Assembly: GCA_963978905.1 (NCBI GenBank)
Contig: OZ022261.1
Span: 33,402,102 to 33,466,101, forward strand
DNA length: 64,000 bases
Reading direction: 5' to 3'
Source of the DNA: Trichostrongylus colubriformis
Lineage: Eukaryota > Nematoda > Chromadorea > Rhabditida > Trichostrongylidae
Positions 12,101-24,100 of this stretch are shown here, one piece after another. Positions within the stretch are counted from its first letter, which is position 1. Each line of letters begins with the position of its first letter. A program made the position numbers and the translations under genes. Under the pieces are notes generated by a model. The model ran no database searches. It worked only from the letters and a program-made list of their open reading frames with translations, and had not been told where the DNA came from.

Positions 12101-15100
12101 GTCAGCGTGCTATTTTCCATCCGCTACGCTCTACCACTGAGTGGTAACAAATCGTGAGGGAGGGAAAATAGCACGATGAAGTGGTAGTGCGCACGGTGAT
12201 GCTTCCGATCGCACGAAAAAAAAACCTGAGCCTTAAAGGTAGTGAGTAAGTTAATTGTATAATAGAGAAGCTCACTGTCGCGGATCAAAGGCATCCTTTT
12301 GACATCGCGTGTTGCATCGTCCTAGCGCACACAAACCTCACGCATCCAGGAGGCACCCAATGGTGGATGATGCTCCCCAGACGCCCTCACCGGAGACACC
12401 CCGGCGGCCGCAGGGGCGGACCCACCCTGAGGACCTAAGATATTACCGACCTATTCCCTATACCGCCCGTAATACCTACCCGAGGGCTGTCGAACCCTGA
12501 ACGTCACGTCACTGGCAACCTGTCCCCAGTACTAAACATGATAAGACACAACACAGATATATGACATATGAATAACATATAAACTACATAACAGAAATAT
12601 ACGACACACATTTATCACGCAATACGACAATACAATGCATCATGCCTGACTCCCCAAAGTCGCCTCAGCTAGGGCAACTCCCGGCAGTCAGCAGCTATAC
12701 GTAGTAGACCCCGAGCCGGCTGGTATCACGTAGCCGTATGGCCGACGGTGTCTGGTATGGGGATCCAACCACGGCTGCTCCCAGTCGGGGAGCAGGGGTA
12801 GACACCGGCCAACTCATGTGCCAGCGCACCACTACTTGGGAGGTGAAGGTGCACCGCACCCCAAGACCCCGAGCAACATCATGGTGTTGCCCGGTGAAAA
12901 CCGACTGGCAGTTGGCAGCCGGCCCTTATAATACCGGCCTCGACCACAGAGGGCGGAGCCACCGCGTGTCGCATGACGCGACAAGCGGCGCCGCAGCGCG
13001 GACGGGCCGGGGAGCGCGGTGCCGCCAAGGCCATCGTCGCGGTGATCCGCGACATTCACAGTGAATGGATGTCGGAGTTAAGAATGGTGTTCGACGTGGC
13101 TGGCAGTGAAATTCTTACGCGGAGCAACTTAACAGGGTTTTGCGGAGAACCCGTGGTTAACCACCTACAGATGGGCGCGTCAAATAAACACATACTCCCG
13201 CTCGTTGCGGATCTGCTGAAATCCGAGCGTCACTCATTGATGCTACGGGGTGTGTTGCAAGCGTTTCGGTAATCAGTGTGCGTCAGGTTACCCATGAATG
13301 GGTTTACTTTACGAGACCATTGATTTACTACCAATTTCAAGATCTTCGCTACGTAGCTGGTCTACTTATGTCAAAGATAAGTGACGAAGAATAAAGGCAG
13401 ATATTTGTAAAGTTGAATATGTGGTAGAAATGGATATTTGCCACTCAAATGATTAACCTTGGGCATCTTCCATTGGATACAATCTAATTGAAAGCGGATA
13501 CATCTATAATGAAGGTGGGACCCAGTTACTGTAAAAGTCCATAATAAAATGTTTTAGTCTTATAGGAATGTTAATTTTGTCGTTTCCATGGTGAATTAAG
13601 GGCAGCATTAGGGGAAAGTCAGAAAGTAAAAGAAGTAGTGAATGTGAAAGTCGGGATGCGTAATAACGGGGCAGTGAAGAAACAACGAATGGAATTGGTC
13701 AAAAACCCGAGAAATAGAACCCCTTTCCACTGTTGATTCTCGACGCGGATGACCTGTTCGTCAAGAGGCGGGTAGTCTGATCTAGTTTTCCATTGGCATG
13801 TTGCCATGTAAACGCTAGGGGATGTTTGGAAATACGACAGCATCTATTTTTTGGAGTGAGCCTCAAGCTAAAACTGCGAAAGCGCGCCGCAAAACCTTTG
13901 ATCCTGCCGCATCTCCTTGACCGCTCCCACCCCAGTCAAACGGGAATTACGTCATCCGGAGACGGGATCGACTCATCAAGAGGCGGGACAGATGGGCGGT
14001 TGCGGCGTTTTGCGGCGTCTCTACCGCTGGAGGGGCGCTTTTTCACCGGGATTTCGTTGTAAGTGGCCTTCTTAGGCCTAGACTACCATGTGAGTGACTT
14101 CTTGTAGGGATTTCTCCATTACCACATTACCCCTAATGCTGTCTTTAACTCCCAAACAACACTGGTGACCCGACTTCCTGGAACACTGGTCAGAACACTT
14201 GCACGCCACCCGATGTGACGCGCTGCAAACTCGCTAGTGGAACTATTTGGACAAGGACATCAATCATTCAAGGGCAGGCATGTTTTAACGCTATACACCA
14301 CTCTTGAGACCCGTTGCCCGTCTTTGATATTGTGAGAGTGCTGGTCAAGGGCGTAGTAAAGATCCGCAACAGGCAACCATCCTTTGCCGTTGTATTACGA
14401 ATACATAGTAAGGACGCGCAAGCGAATTGGTCGCGAATAGCTCTGCAACTGTGATTTGCTTCCGAGTACAGGAGAAATTTGAAAAGCTTGTGACAGAAAT
14501 TTCGGGACATTTTTTTTAGACTGAGTCTCAGTCTGAATCTGATGGCGAGTCAGGGTTCATTGAAAATGTCAACGATGGAGACCTCGGAAATGTGGTGAGT
14601 AAATCTAAAACTGTGCTTGCTCTTTTGTGCAGCACACATATTCGTGCTTATTCTATTCTCTGTCGCAATTGCTACAGGTTGTGACATGGATATCTCGAGT
14701 GATTGATCGTATATGTTCGGCTGCTGGGCTTGATCCTCGTCTCACCGAAAAACTCACTCAGGTTATTCCTGGATTTGTCGCTGTTCACATTGATAATCTT
14801 GAACAAGTTTATGCGGAAAGTCGTAAACTTGCCCCTCCACCGAAGGTATCACTTTTACTCATTGCTATGGTTTCCATGTACTCTAGCTGTGGTTTTAGTC
14901 GAAACTCTTGTCTCCGATACTACTCACCCCATGCGAACGTGTGATTGTCGGTGGTTTGCGTTGCGTAATGCTCCCGGAAGGACGTTCCATGAATGCAGAT
15001 AGTCCTGAGAATAGCATGAATTTGCTGCCTGCCGAAGGGGCTTTATTCCTGACCAACTACCGAATCATATTTAAAGGACGGCCGACGAATCCATTCCGTT

Positions 15101-18100
15101 AGTTGTACTTCTCTTGGAAAATCTCTCAGAAGTCCATATATGGAAAAATTTTTTCAGTGACAGATGATGTCGTGGTTAGGTCAGTACCAGTAATGACGTT
15201 GACAAAAGAGAAGACCATTAGTGACCAAAGTTTACATTCTGGTGGACAGCTTCATGGCCTCCCTTCAAAGGTACGCATAAATTTTGTTACTACGCTGGAG
15301 TTGTTTATTCTTGTGGTAGTTCGCATGTACCAAAGTGGTTGTCGTTGGATTCAACATTTTCGTAGAGTTTACGAAGCTTTGAGTTTTTCGAAGGCGCAGC
15401 TCATTATAGTTGAGGCAAATCCGCTACCCGTTGTTAGCATAGAGATCCCTCTGTTGCAATCCGAGTTGAATTATTGTTGTGGCACGACGATTCGTCAATA
15501 GGATGCTCACGCTACTCGAACAGGTACAAGGAAACTAATCCGACATGTCTAGATAAACCACACCTCTCTGGATTCCCGTCGCTCCTCTGTTTCCCCTCTG
15601 TACCATTTCGCGGCTCTTTTGTCTGCTCATTCTCCAGCGAAAGCGGATTTTAAAGATAGGAGGGAGAGCCTCAACTCAAATAAAGTATCTTCAAAATCAA
15701 AGGCACCACTAGGGCAAGGAAAAGCGAGAACTGGGGAGACATGTTTTCGTAAATGAAGTACGGGTTAAAAAATAATCCGCCGCAAATTTCTCGTTAAAGC
15801 ACGCCATAGGGTTTCATCACAATTTCTTTGCGTTGCGTACCGAGCTTCGCGTTGCAGTGGGCTGAGTTGCTGCAAGGACGGAGTAAGGCTTGCGGCCGGC
15901 AGTCGTGAGTTCTAGCTAATTGGGGTCACTTCGCACCTCATGTGGGAGGCAAAAGGCAAAAGTAATTAGCTGCGAAAAAAGGCGTGGTCGTACCAATAAC
16001 CAGCGACCCCGACCAACCCAAGTTTGTCGTGAGGTTTTCTTTCAGAAAGACTTCACCCCAAGACCTGCAATATCTTTGTTGTCATTAAGAGGCAGCATAA
16101 AGTGCAATTGTGTTGACTTTAAACACGGGAAACACGTTCTCGGGAGCGACATTGCCATCTCTATTCCGTGGGATGTCTACTCTTATGTCGGAATTTCGCG
16201 CCGTGGCGTGTGACGTGTGCGTTTAATCCAGACGCTCCGTTGTTGTTGGATCTTAAAGCGATTCCACGGTAGTATTAGCTGCATGAGTTTACCGTATAAT
16301 CGCTATAGAGCCCAGCTACAGCGGCTCCTCTCGCTCGCACGCATAGTCCCACTTGCGACATGCTGCCGTGCGAAATGCTGGTTTACACACTCTACCCACC
16401 ATAGATAACCCAGGTGGTCGAGAGGAGCCGAACGTCAGATTAGGAGTGCCAAGATGCTGTGTTCACTGTGCAACGCGCATCGCAAGCGAGCATCACTCAC
16501 CCGAATTTGTGTCAAGAGAGTTCTGAAGTGGTGGCGCATTGAAAACCGTCAGTATGGGGCTACAGTTCTCCATGTAGGGACTTCAATTGAATAAGGGATT
16601 TTTCTCAGTTCTCAACATATGTTCTCCCGTCCCTTTACTATTCAATCACAGTAACAGAGCTGGCAACTCGCATCCACAATGCGCGAAGTCGCAACCATCC
16701 ACATCAGCGCAGCAACTGGTTTTTTCTGGGAACCAAGCTGTGACTGCTCTTCCTCACACGGCATTCTCCCTATGGCAGAAATGTGCAGTAAATGAAAAAA
16801 TCGTAGGGTGATTTACAGTTGGCGAGCGGCCTCCACGACGGTCTTCAAATGCGCTCTTCATGCTTCCAACTTCTGAAGGTTGCATTTGATGAAGAGGTAA
16901 TCTTTCGTATGCTGCTGGCTTAGGGGGATAGTCTACCATATCTGAACTTGTAGGTTCGTTGTGACGAAGTCGAAGCCTTCACGAAGTCTCTATCGAGTCT
17001 TCGTTGGCCAAGTGTACTGCCTCAGTCCTTGTTCGCATACAACACCGTCAGTCATCTTCTCACCTCAACGCTACCAACTGGTTCGAAGAACAAATACAGT
17101 ACCATACGTGAGCTCAAGAAGACCATTGCGAGGTTCCCAGGCAAAAGTGGGAGTTCTTTATAGGAGATTTCAGTATCGATGGATCAGGCAAGAAAGCACA
17201 TTGTTATCACACTTTCTGCACTCTTTATAGGCTCTACCACGAGTCGTCGTCGAGTAGATTCTGTTGGTAAGTGGCCACCATCTCCAATGCTGAATGCATC
17301 ATCGAAAGCGTCAACGCAGCCGGCAAAGAATGATACTTTCACGAATCATGTTGACTATCTCGACCTTTCAGGCAAGTATGAATGGTAGCTCAAAGGAATC
17401 GTGCACCAAAATTCTACGATTCCGATTTTTTTTTGGAATCACTGCACTAGATCCAACTATCGAACGGAAACGAAGAAAATATCCAAAAAATCCCCTTCGT
17501 TCTCGCACAAAAATCGAAATTTTCAAATAGCAGCAATTCCATCTGTCGGCGGTAGGAGCGCAGTCGAGAGTCTGACGCTCATTGTTGATTTGCTTCCCGC
17601 ACTGCGTTAGGCCGTATTCATACTTTGCTGCGCCAGCGCCGATGGCGAAGGCGGCAGAATTTCGCATATTGGCGACGCGCTCTGCTCATGATGCACGACC
17701 GAACCAACTACAGTAAGATGGTCGTAGCGAAAGCCAACGCAAATCTGTGGCGAGATTCGAATCTTGGCGAGAATCCTGGCATCAAACTGTGACAAGATTC
17801 GCGCGCGCTTCCGCCACAGATTTGCGCGGACTCGCGCCACGATCATCATACTGTGGTATGGTTCGGTCGAGCATAAAACAGACCGCGTCACAGTGTTCGG
17901 CGGCAGACACATGATTTTGCCGCCGTCGTCGTCAGTGCCGCAAAGTATGACCGCAATTACGTGACTGCTGCCACTTTACTTCCTGAGCCCGCGCGGCCAC
18001 GCTCTCGTTCAAAAAAGGTGAGACTCAGTGGGAATGCATCCCTGCCATATATTCATTTTTCGCGTGAGCGTTTTCGCAGAACATAGTGCACAAATGCGCC

Positions 18101-21100
18101 ATAATTGCATGGCAAGAAAAAACTCGAAATCCCGTGCACGATTTCTTTCACGTTTTATATTTTACATTTTAGTTGTGTATTTTATCCTGTCGAATTCACC
18201 TCCATTCAGATGTACCTGATATAATTAATCCATTGAATGCGGCAGACATACATCGTCATCACCTGTGCGACTATGAACGACTACGTCTACGTGGAATAGA
18301 TTCAATATTTAGAATCTCGTATGCTAATGCTCATTATGACGTAGTGAAGACGTAAGTTATTTCAGTAAAGTGGTCTTTCTGTATAAAATATTCTTCAAAG
18401 GTGCTATGTGGTGTGAAAAAGGGTTTATGGGAGGAAATGGATCTCTGGGAATATGCTACCCAAGAATTATGAAAATCTTTTCCACTGCACGCAACTGATT
18501 CACCCACTCCAGAGCTCTTTTCCGGTATACATAGGCATGCTCATAGGTGACAATTGTTTTATCACACCGTCCACCATCCAGAAACAACATGGGGAGGCAA
18601 ATCATAAAACCCCAGGCGTAAAAAAAGTGAACGATTGATGGCACAATTCCATCTCTACGTAGATCGTATCGAGTCCTTTGAGGTTTGGTAGGGCCTCACC
18701 GAGGTCATAACTAACTATTATAGTTCTTGATGATCACGAAATGATGTTAGTTCTTTCCTACGCATTACACGTATAGTTTTTTGCTCTATCAGGTATGTAC
18801 GATCAGAACAGAAAACTCGCGTTACGGTGTGTGGCATGCGACGCGATGGTGCGAGCTATGCGCGCTGTACTGGACGGGTCCTAACGTGATGACAGTGCTC
18901 TATGCTTTATTCTAGGGGTGGGGTCCACGAAGTCGAATTTCCGCTTCGCGGCGTTTCACTCGCGGCGCCCCCGTACGACTCGCCGTATCGATTGCCCTTG
19001 GTCGCCCGGCCGAGCGTGACTGCGTCACGTCTGCGCTTTCCACTCATACCACACTGCCTCGCTTGAAGGCTACCATGCCCTGCCACTGGCACTCGCACCC
19101 GCCGTGCCGCTCATCGCGCGCGGCCGCGCGGAAATTCGACTCGTGGACCCCGCCCTTATTCTAGGCGTAATCGCTTCAGAACTTGAATAGTATGGCGCCC
19201 TGATCTGGCCTCTTCTCCTCGCACGTCAAACACGGTCACGCGAATTTTCCGTCTGAATGGCCCATACCATGTTACTCATATCGCCTACGATTTGCACAAG
19301 TACTGCTCCCTTGGGTCACTGCGCGCGCGCCCTGCGTCGCCGCATGTGCCAAGATCGGCTGGTCCCCGTTTGGACCTGCCGCGCGTTGGGGACGTGGCCG
19401 TCGTTTTCTCGTGTGGCCTGATCTAGTTGCTTAGTCTTGATGCTCCTCTATCGACTGCCAGTTGATGCGAAAAAATGCCTGCGGAACAGGGAAGAGAATC
19501 TCCCCCCTAAGCCTGCAAGGAGGGAGCTGCGGAGTGGACAAAGCCTTCCTTGTCTAGGAAAGGGGATTAATTAGGATAGTCTAGTGTCGTCAAGTCGTTA
19601 ACAATTGCTTCTTTTCATCGAAAATTATAACTAGTTGGAATAATAGTTCAAAATAAAAGAAAATTTGTTTTGTTCGACATGCCTTTCTGAGGATTTCTCT
19701 AGTACATCAGCGATATTATCTCTTTTTATAGAGTTTTTAGAAAGGGCAACTTTGGGAATTCTGATGAAATTGTTTTTTTTTTGTGGTTCGAAATGCCTTG
19801 TCCTTTTTTTCAAAGTGCCTTCCTCATAATCTTCATAATACGCTACTCCCTCTCAAATTGTTGTGCCTTGAACAGCGTCCGTTTTAGGTATCCGTCAGCT
19901 TTCGTTGTACCATCATCAGTAAGTGACGAATCGTTCTTGAAAATCGCAAAAGGCTTCAAACATGGTCGATTCCCAGTGATCACATGGACAAGTGAATCTG
20001 GTGCATTGCTGATTCGTGGAAGTGGTCTCACCACCGGCAACGTTGTTCAGAAAATCAAGAAGGTATTTTGAGTCCATCTACAGGTAGCCATTTTTTAAAG
20101 GATAGCCATCAAGACGTGGTAATTCTTGCCACGCATTGACCTTCTAAGGTGCCGTTCCACGACTGCATGGATTCAGCTTCACTTTGTGAATCTCGATATA
20201 TACAGTAGCGCTCAAAAGTCTCCGGCGAAATGGTCTTTCACTAGGGTTTTTCACTTGTAACTTTTTTGCAACTGCACCGATCTAGAAATTTCAGTATGTT
20301 GTACTTGGAAATACTGCATACTTAACATACTATTTTGGCGCTTAACGGTGTAGGTTACGTGGCTATATGAAATTTTTTGTTTTTGGAGTGCCATCGCTAT
20401 GCCGTCCCGCTGTGCCGCTGTCATCAAAAGTGTGGTCTTTCTACTAAATATCAATGTTCTTTAAGGCTTGCTCGTTTTGTTTTTGTAAAGAAAGCCGTTT
20501 TTCTTGACCAAGCCTTTTATTTTTTTTTCGGTGGTTTTGTAGTAAATTCTTGTAAAAAACTATGAAAAGTGTCAAGCGGCACTCAAGTAGAGGGAAATGT
20601 TGGCAATAGGTTCAAGCACCACATATCAAAATTTTGTCAAATTTGGTCCAGTAGAAAAAAGTCATGACAAAAAATTTTCGGCCGAAGACTTCTGAGCGCT
20701 ACTGTAGATGATAAACTGTGATCCCATTGTACGGTAGTGAGGCTCGGCAGTAGTCTCGTCCTCTGAGATCGTAAAAAGATTATGCCTACCCACCGTAGTT
20801 TCGGTGATGGTGTCTTCTTCCGAGGAGACTTGTTGGTAGCTTGACTCTCAAAACAGTGAGACAGGTATGGTTTTCATAAGATTCACGTGCAACTACAAGA
20901 AATGGGAGAAGAATAATAAGAAACAGATGAGGGTTGGACGCAGGGATCTGTGAGTAATGTATAATAAACAAGCTTTCCAGTTCCTGTTTATGTGCATTTT
21001 CGGGGCGTGACTCGACAAGGTGAGTGGGTTTCGCATGATGTGTACGCTTATGTCAGGATTTCGCGTCGCGCCGTGCTACGCGTGAGATTGTTGTCTCGGT

Positions 21101-24100
21101 GGGAATCGCATGTTATTACGTAAGAAGAGCGACAGCCGATTACACGCCAATTTTTATTCATTTAGTCGCTATATTGAGCTTGTATTCATACTGTTTTCAT
21201 TTGAACAGAGAGAATTCGGTTGGATTCATTTTGATTTGAATGTTTAAGTTCATCCCTGGTTGATGATGGCGTTTTGCATGCATTCATTCCATTTTTTATG
21301 ATCCGTATTATCTATGTGCGTCATTTTTGCTCACCCGGACTTCAGGCAATGCTTAATTGTGAAATTTGCGTCTTTGCCTAATGGTGAAATCTGCGGAAAA
21401 CCATTAGATACGTATCGATCGGAGGAAGTGTGGTACTTGCGTATTCGTGGAAAGTTTGGTTTTGAGTTTGTGCTTTTCTCAACCAGTCGGAGCCTGGAAG
21501 TCGATACGCATGGACTCATTTTCTGCATATTCCACTGAAAGTAATTTCCACATTTCCTCCAGTCTGTAAGTATCTGATTTTTTCCACAGATTCCACAATT
21601 TCGGAAAAAAAACATATTTAACCACTATGAACACTTAAAATCCGGGCGAGCGAAAATGGTGCATTATAAGAATGAGACTGAGCATAGAAAATGGAATGAC
21701 GAATGCATGAAAAGGGCTATCATCAACCAAGGGTGAACTGAAAACATTTAAACCGAATTGAAATGAAAACAGTATAAAACAAGCTCTATTTGGCGACAAT
21801 ATGATCAAAAGTAGGCGTCGGGTATGGTTGCCGTTACGCAGTCACACGCGATTCCCATCGAGAGCAGCCATCTCGCGAGCAAACGTCGTGCGCTGCACGG
21901 CGCGAATCTTGGCATAAGGGTACATACCTGGTTTGACGAGGTGAGAGTCTCCCAATTACCTGGAGACATCATCACCGACTGCCAAGCTTCACCACCGCAC
22001 AAGGTACAGAGAGGACCCACAAACACCTTATCCCTCAGAGTATATTTACCAGAACTGAGAGAGTCATTCCTGTTGATTGTTGATTATGAAAGTAGGGAGA
22101 CTAATTGTATGTAATAATGTTGTGGAGAAAGAACGGTATGTCCGCAGAGCTGACGGTTGTTCCGCCCACCATAGCTGCTCAACCGACTGCACTACGCGCA
22201 GCAGAAGCGGATACGGAGCTCAGGGCTCGCCTTCTAACACGAGCATCGCTTCATTTCGTCTCCTTGAAACGCTCGTTCCTCGGCAGTCTTCTCTTTTTTC
22301 ACTAACCTCATTACTTTTACGGGTGCCTTCAAGTTTCTGGGATTTTCAGTGCGTCGAAACATGATTTTTCCAGGCGAATTTGCTTCATGGTAGCGAATCG
22401 GTGTCGACATTAGGCGGAAGTCGAATGACACTTGTTTCTAAGGATAGTGGTGAGAGTGGACCTTTGCACAGCACGGAATTTCAGGTGCTTTCTCATATTT
22501 GCCTTCCTCATTTGAGGGTTTTTATGCTTGATATCCGTTCCTGTTCTTCTTTTCCTGAGTCGGGCATAATGGGATAGTTGCGTTGCATACCTTCCACAGT
22601 AAATGCAGGCAGTAGTATCTTGTTTGTCATTAGGAGCGATACTTCAAAGTTTTCACTGATAGTAAAGCACGATATAATGAGTAAAGTTTCTGGCGTCAGC
22701 AATCCCTCACTGAGCACTGGCATCCTAGTTTCATTCAGAATCGTAGTGAATGCGATTTGGCCTTAGAGAAATCTTGCTCGGAAAAATGAGTTTCTGTTAC
22801 CCACATATTTTGTTGTATTTGCTCAAAAAGGGCCGCATGCGAAGTTCCACGCGAGAAAGTTGGGGTCCGGCAGATACAGCTTCTCAAAGTAGTAGCCGAG
22901 GGGGGCGGGGCTCCAGGTTAAATGCCGCCCCCGTCGTCCGCCGCGGTGAAAGACGAAGAGTCGGACTGATCACGTAACTTTCTGTTCTTACCAAACGTCT
23001 CCAATCGCGGCGGAGGGTGGGGCGAGCTCTCACTGTAAGCCCCTTCCCCCTCGGCCACCACTTTGGGGGCTGTATCCTACAAGGGAAGGACCCCAGGTCG
23101 AAGTGGCAATTCGGAATGGGATACATATGATCCGACGTATTTTCTGACGCTGATCTCGAATCTGTATTCGAAATTTGCGGAACGATTCTCTGAGCGGAGT
23201 TATGGGAGTTATGGAGGGTTTTTTTTGTTGCTACTATATGGTAGGTTTGGAAGCCCATAGCACCCGAGCCAGACGCTCTTGCGCAAAACCAGGGCGATTT
23301 TCGTGTTCAGGGAGTCAAACTACCCTACAAGTTTTTAGCCAGTTAGAGAATTTGACCAAATTTCGAAAAATTCATCGTGGGCTATTGGGTGGCAGCACAT
23401 TGAACAAAGGAGTCGTTTACCCTTGCCTAAGAAATGCTTTTATTTGACGCTTGTTTCGTACATTTAGTGGGATGGGCAAGTGTAAAAGGTATGTGTAGGC
23501 TATCTTGTTCAGGTTGCACGGTTTTCCGTACAAGAAAATTCAAAAAACTACCACTTTATCCCCTAGCCACGCCCAATTTTCCGAAGTTGACCAAAAACTG
23601 GATTTTGCTGAAAATTTGCACAGAGTGGTAATTCGACCTCTGTGCACGAATATCATAATCTTTTTACGCACAAACACAAAATGCAAAAAAAACCCGCACC
23701 GACGGGGAGCGAACCCATGGCCCCTGTCAGATCCGGAACACTACCAGTGAGCCACTGAGGCCGTTACTGGCTCCGCAACGGCCGTGCTGATGACATAGTT
23801 CCTCGCCAATGAAATCTAACGTGTAGCCGTTCATTCAGAAAAACCTCCATAACTCCGCTCAGAGAATCGTTCTGCAAATTTGGAATGCAGATTCGAGACC
23901 AGCGTTCGAAAATACGTCGGACCATATGTATTCCATTGCGAATGGCCACTTCCTCGGGTCCTTCCCTTGTTAGCAGCATTCGCACTTTTTTTGCGTGAAA
24001 CTTTGCACGTAGCCCCTTATTAGGCAAATACATCAGTATATGGGTAATGGCGAAAGTCATTCTGCCGTGCACGATTCCTTCAACAGTAGCGTTGATACAT

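Larger units (their letters stand above)
22765..24082. repeat. palindromic MITE family B, split by an 0.9-kb insertion
   Basis: The left part runs from TCGGAAAAATGAGTTTCTGT to GGGGGCTGTATC (23076). The right part resumes CAGCATTCGCACTTTTTTTG and ends CCGTGCACGATTCCTT. Together they match the uninterrupted B copies at 32131, 39321, 42008 and 45132. Confidence 0.65.

Noticed and set aside
17980..18017. Extra mtm-5 exon ending AAAAAAG|GTGAGA
   Set aside because: Its acceptor is weak, its best protein-like frame ([12 protein letters not shown]) does not join in phase to 18210, and exon 17231-17371 joins 18210 directly in phase.
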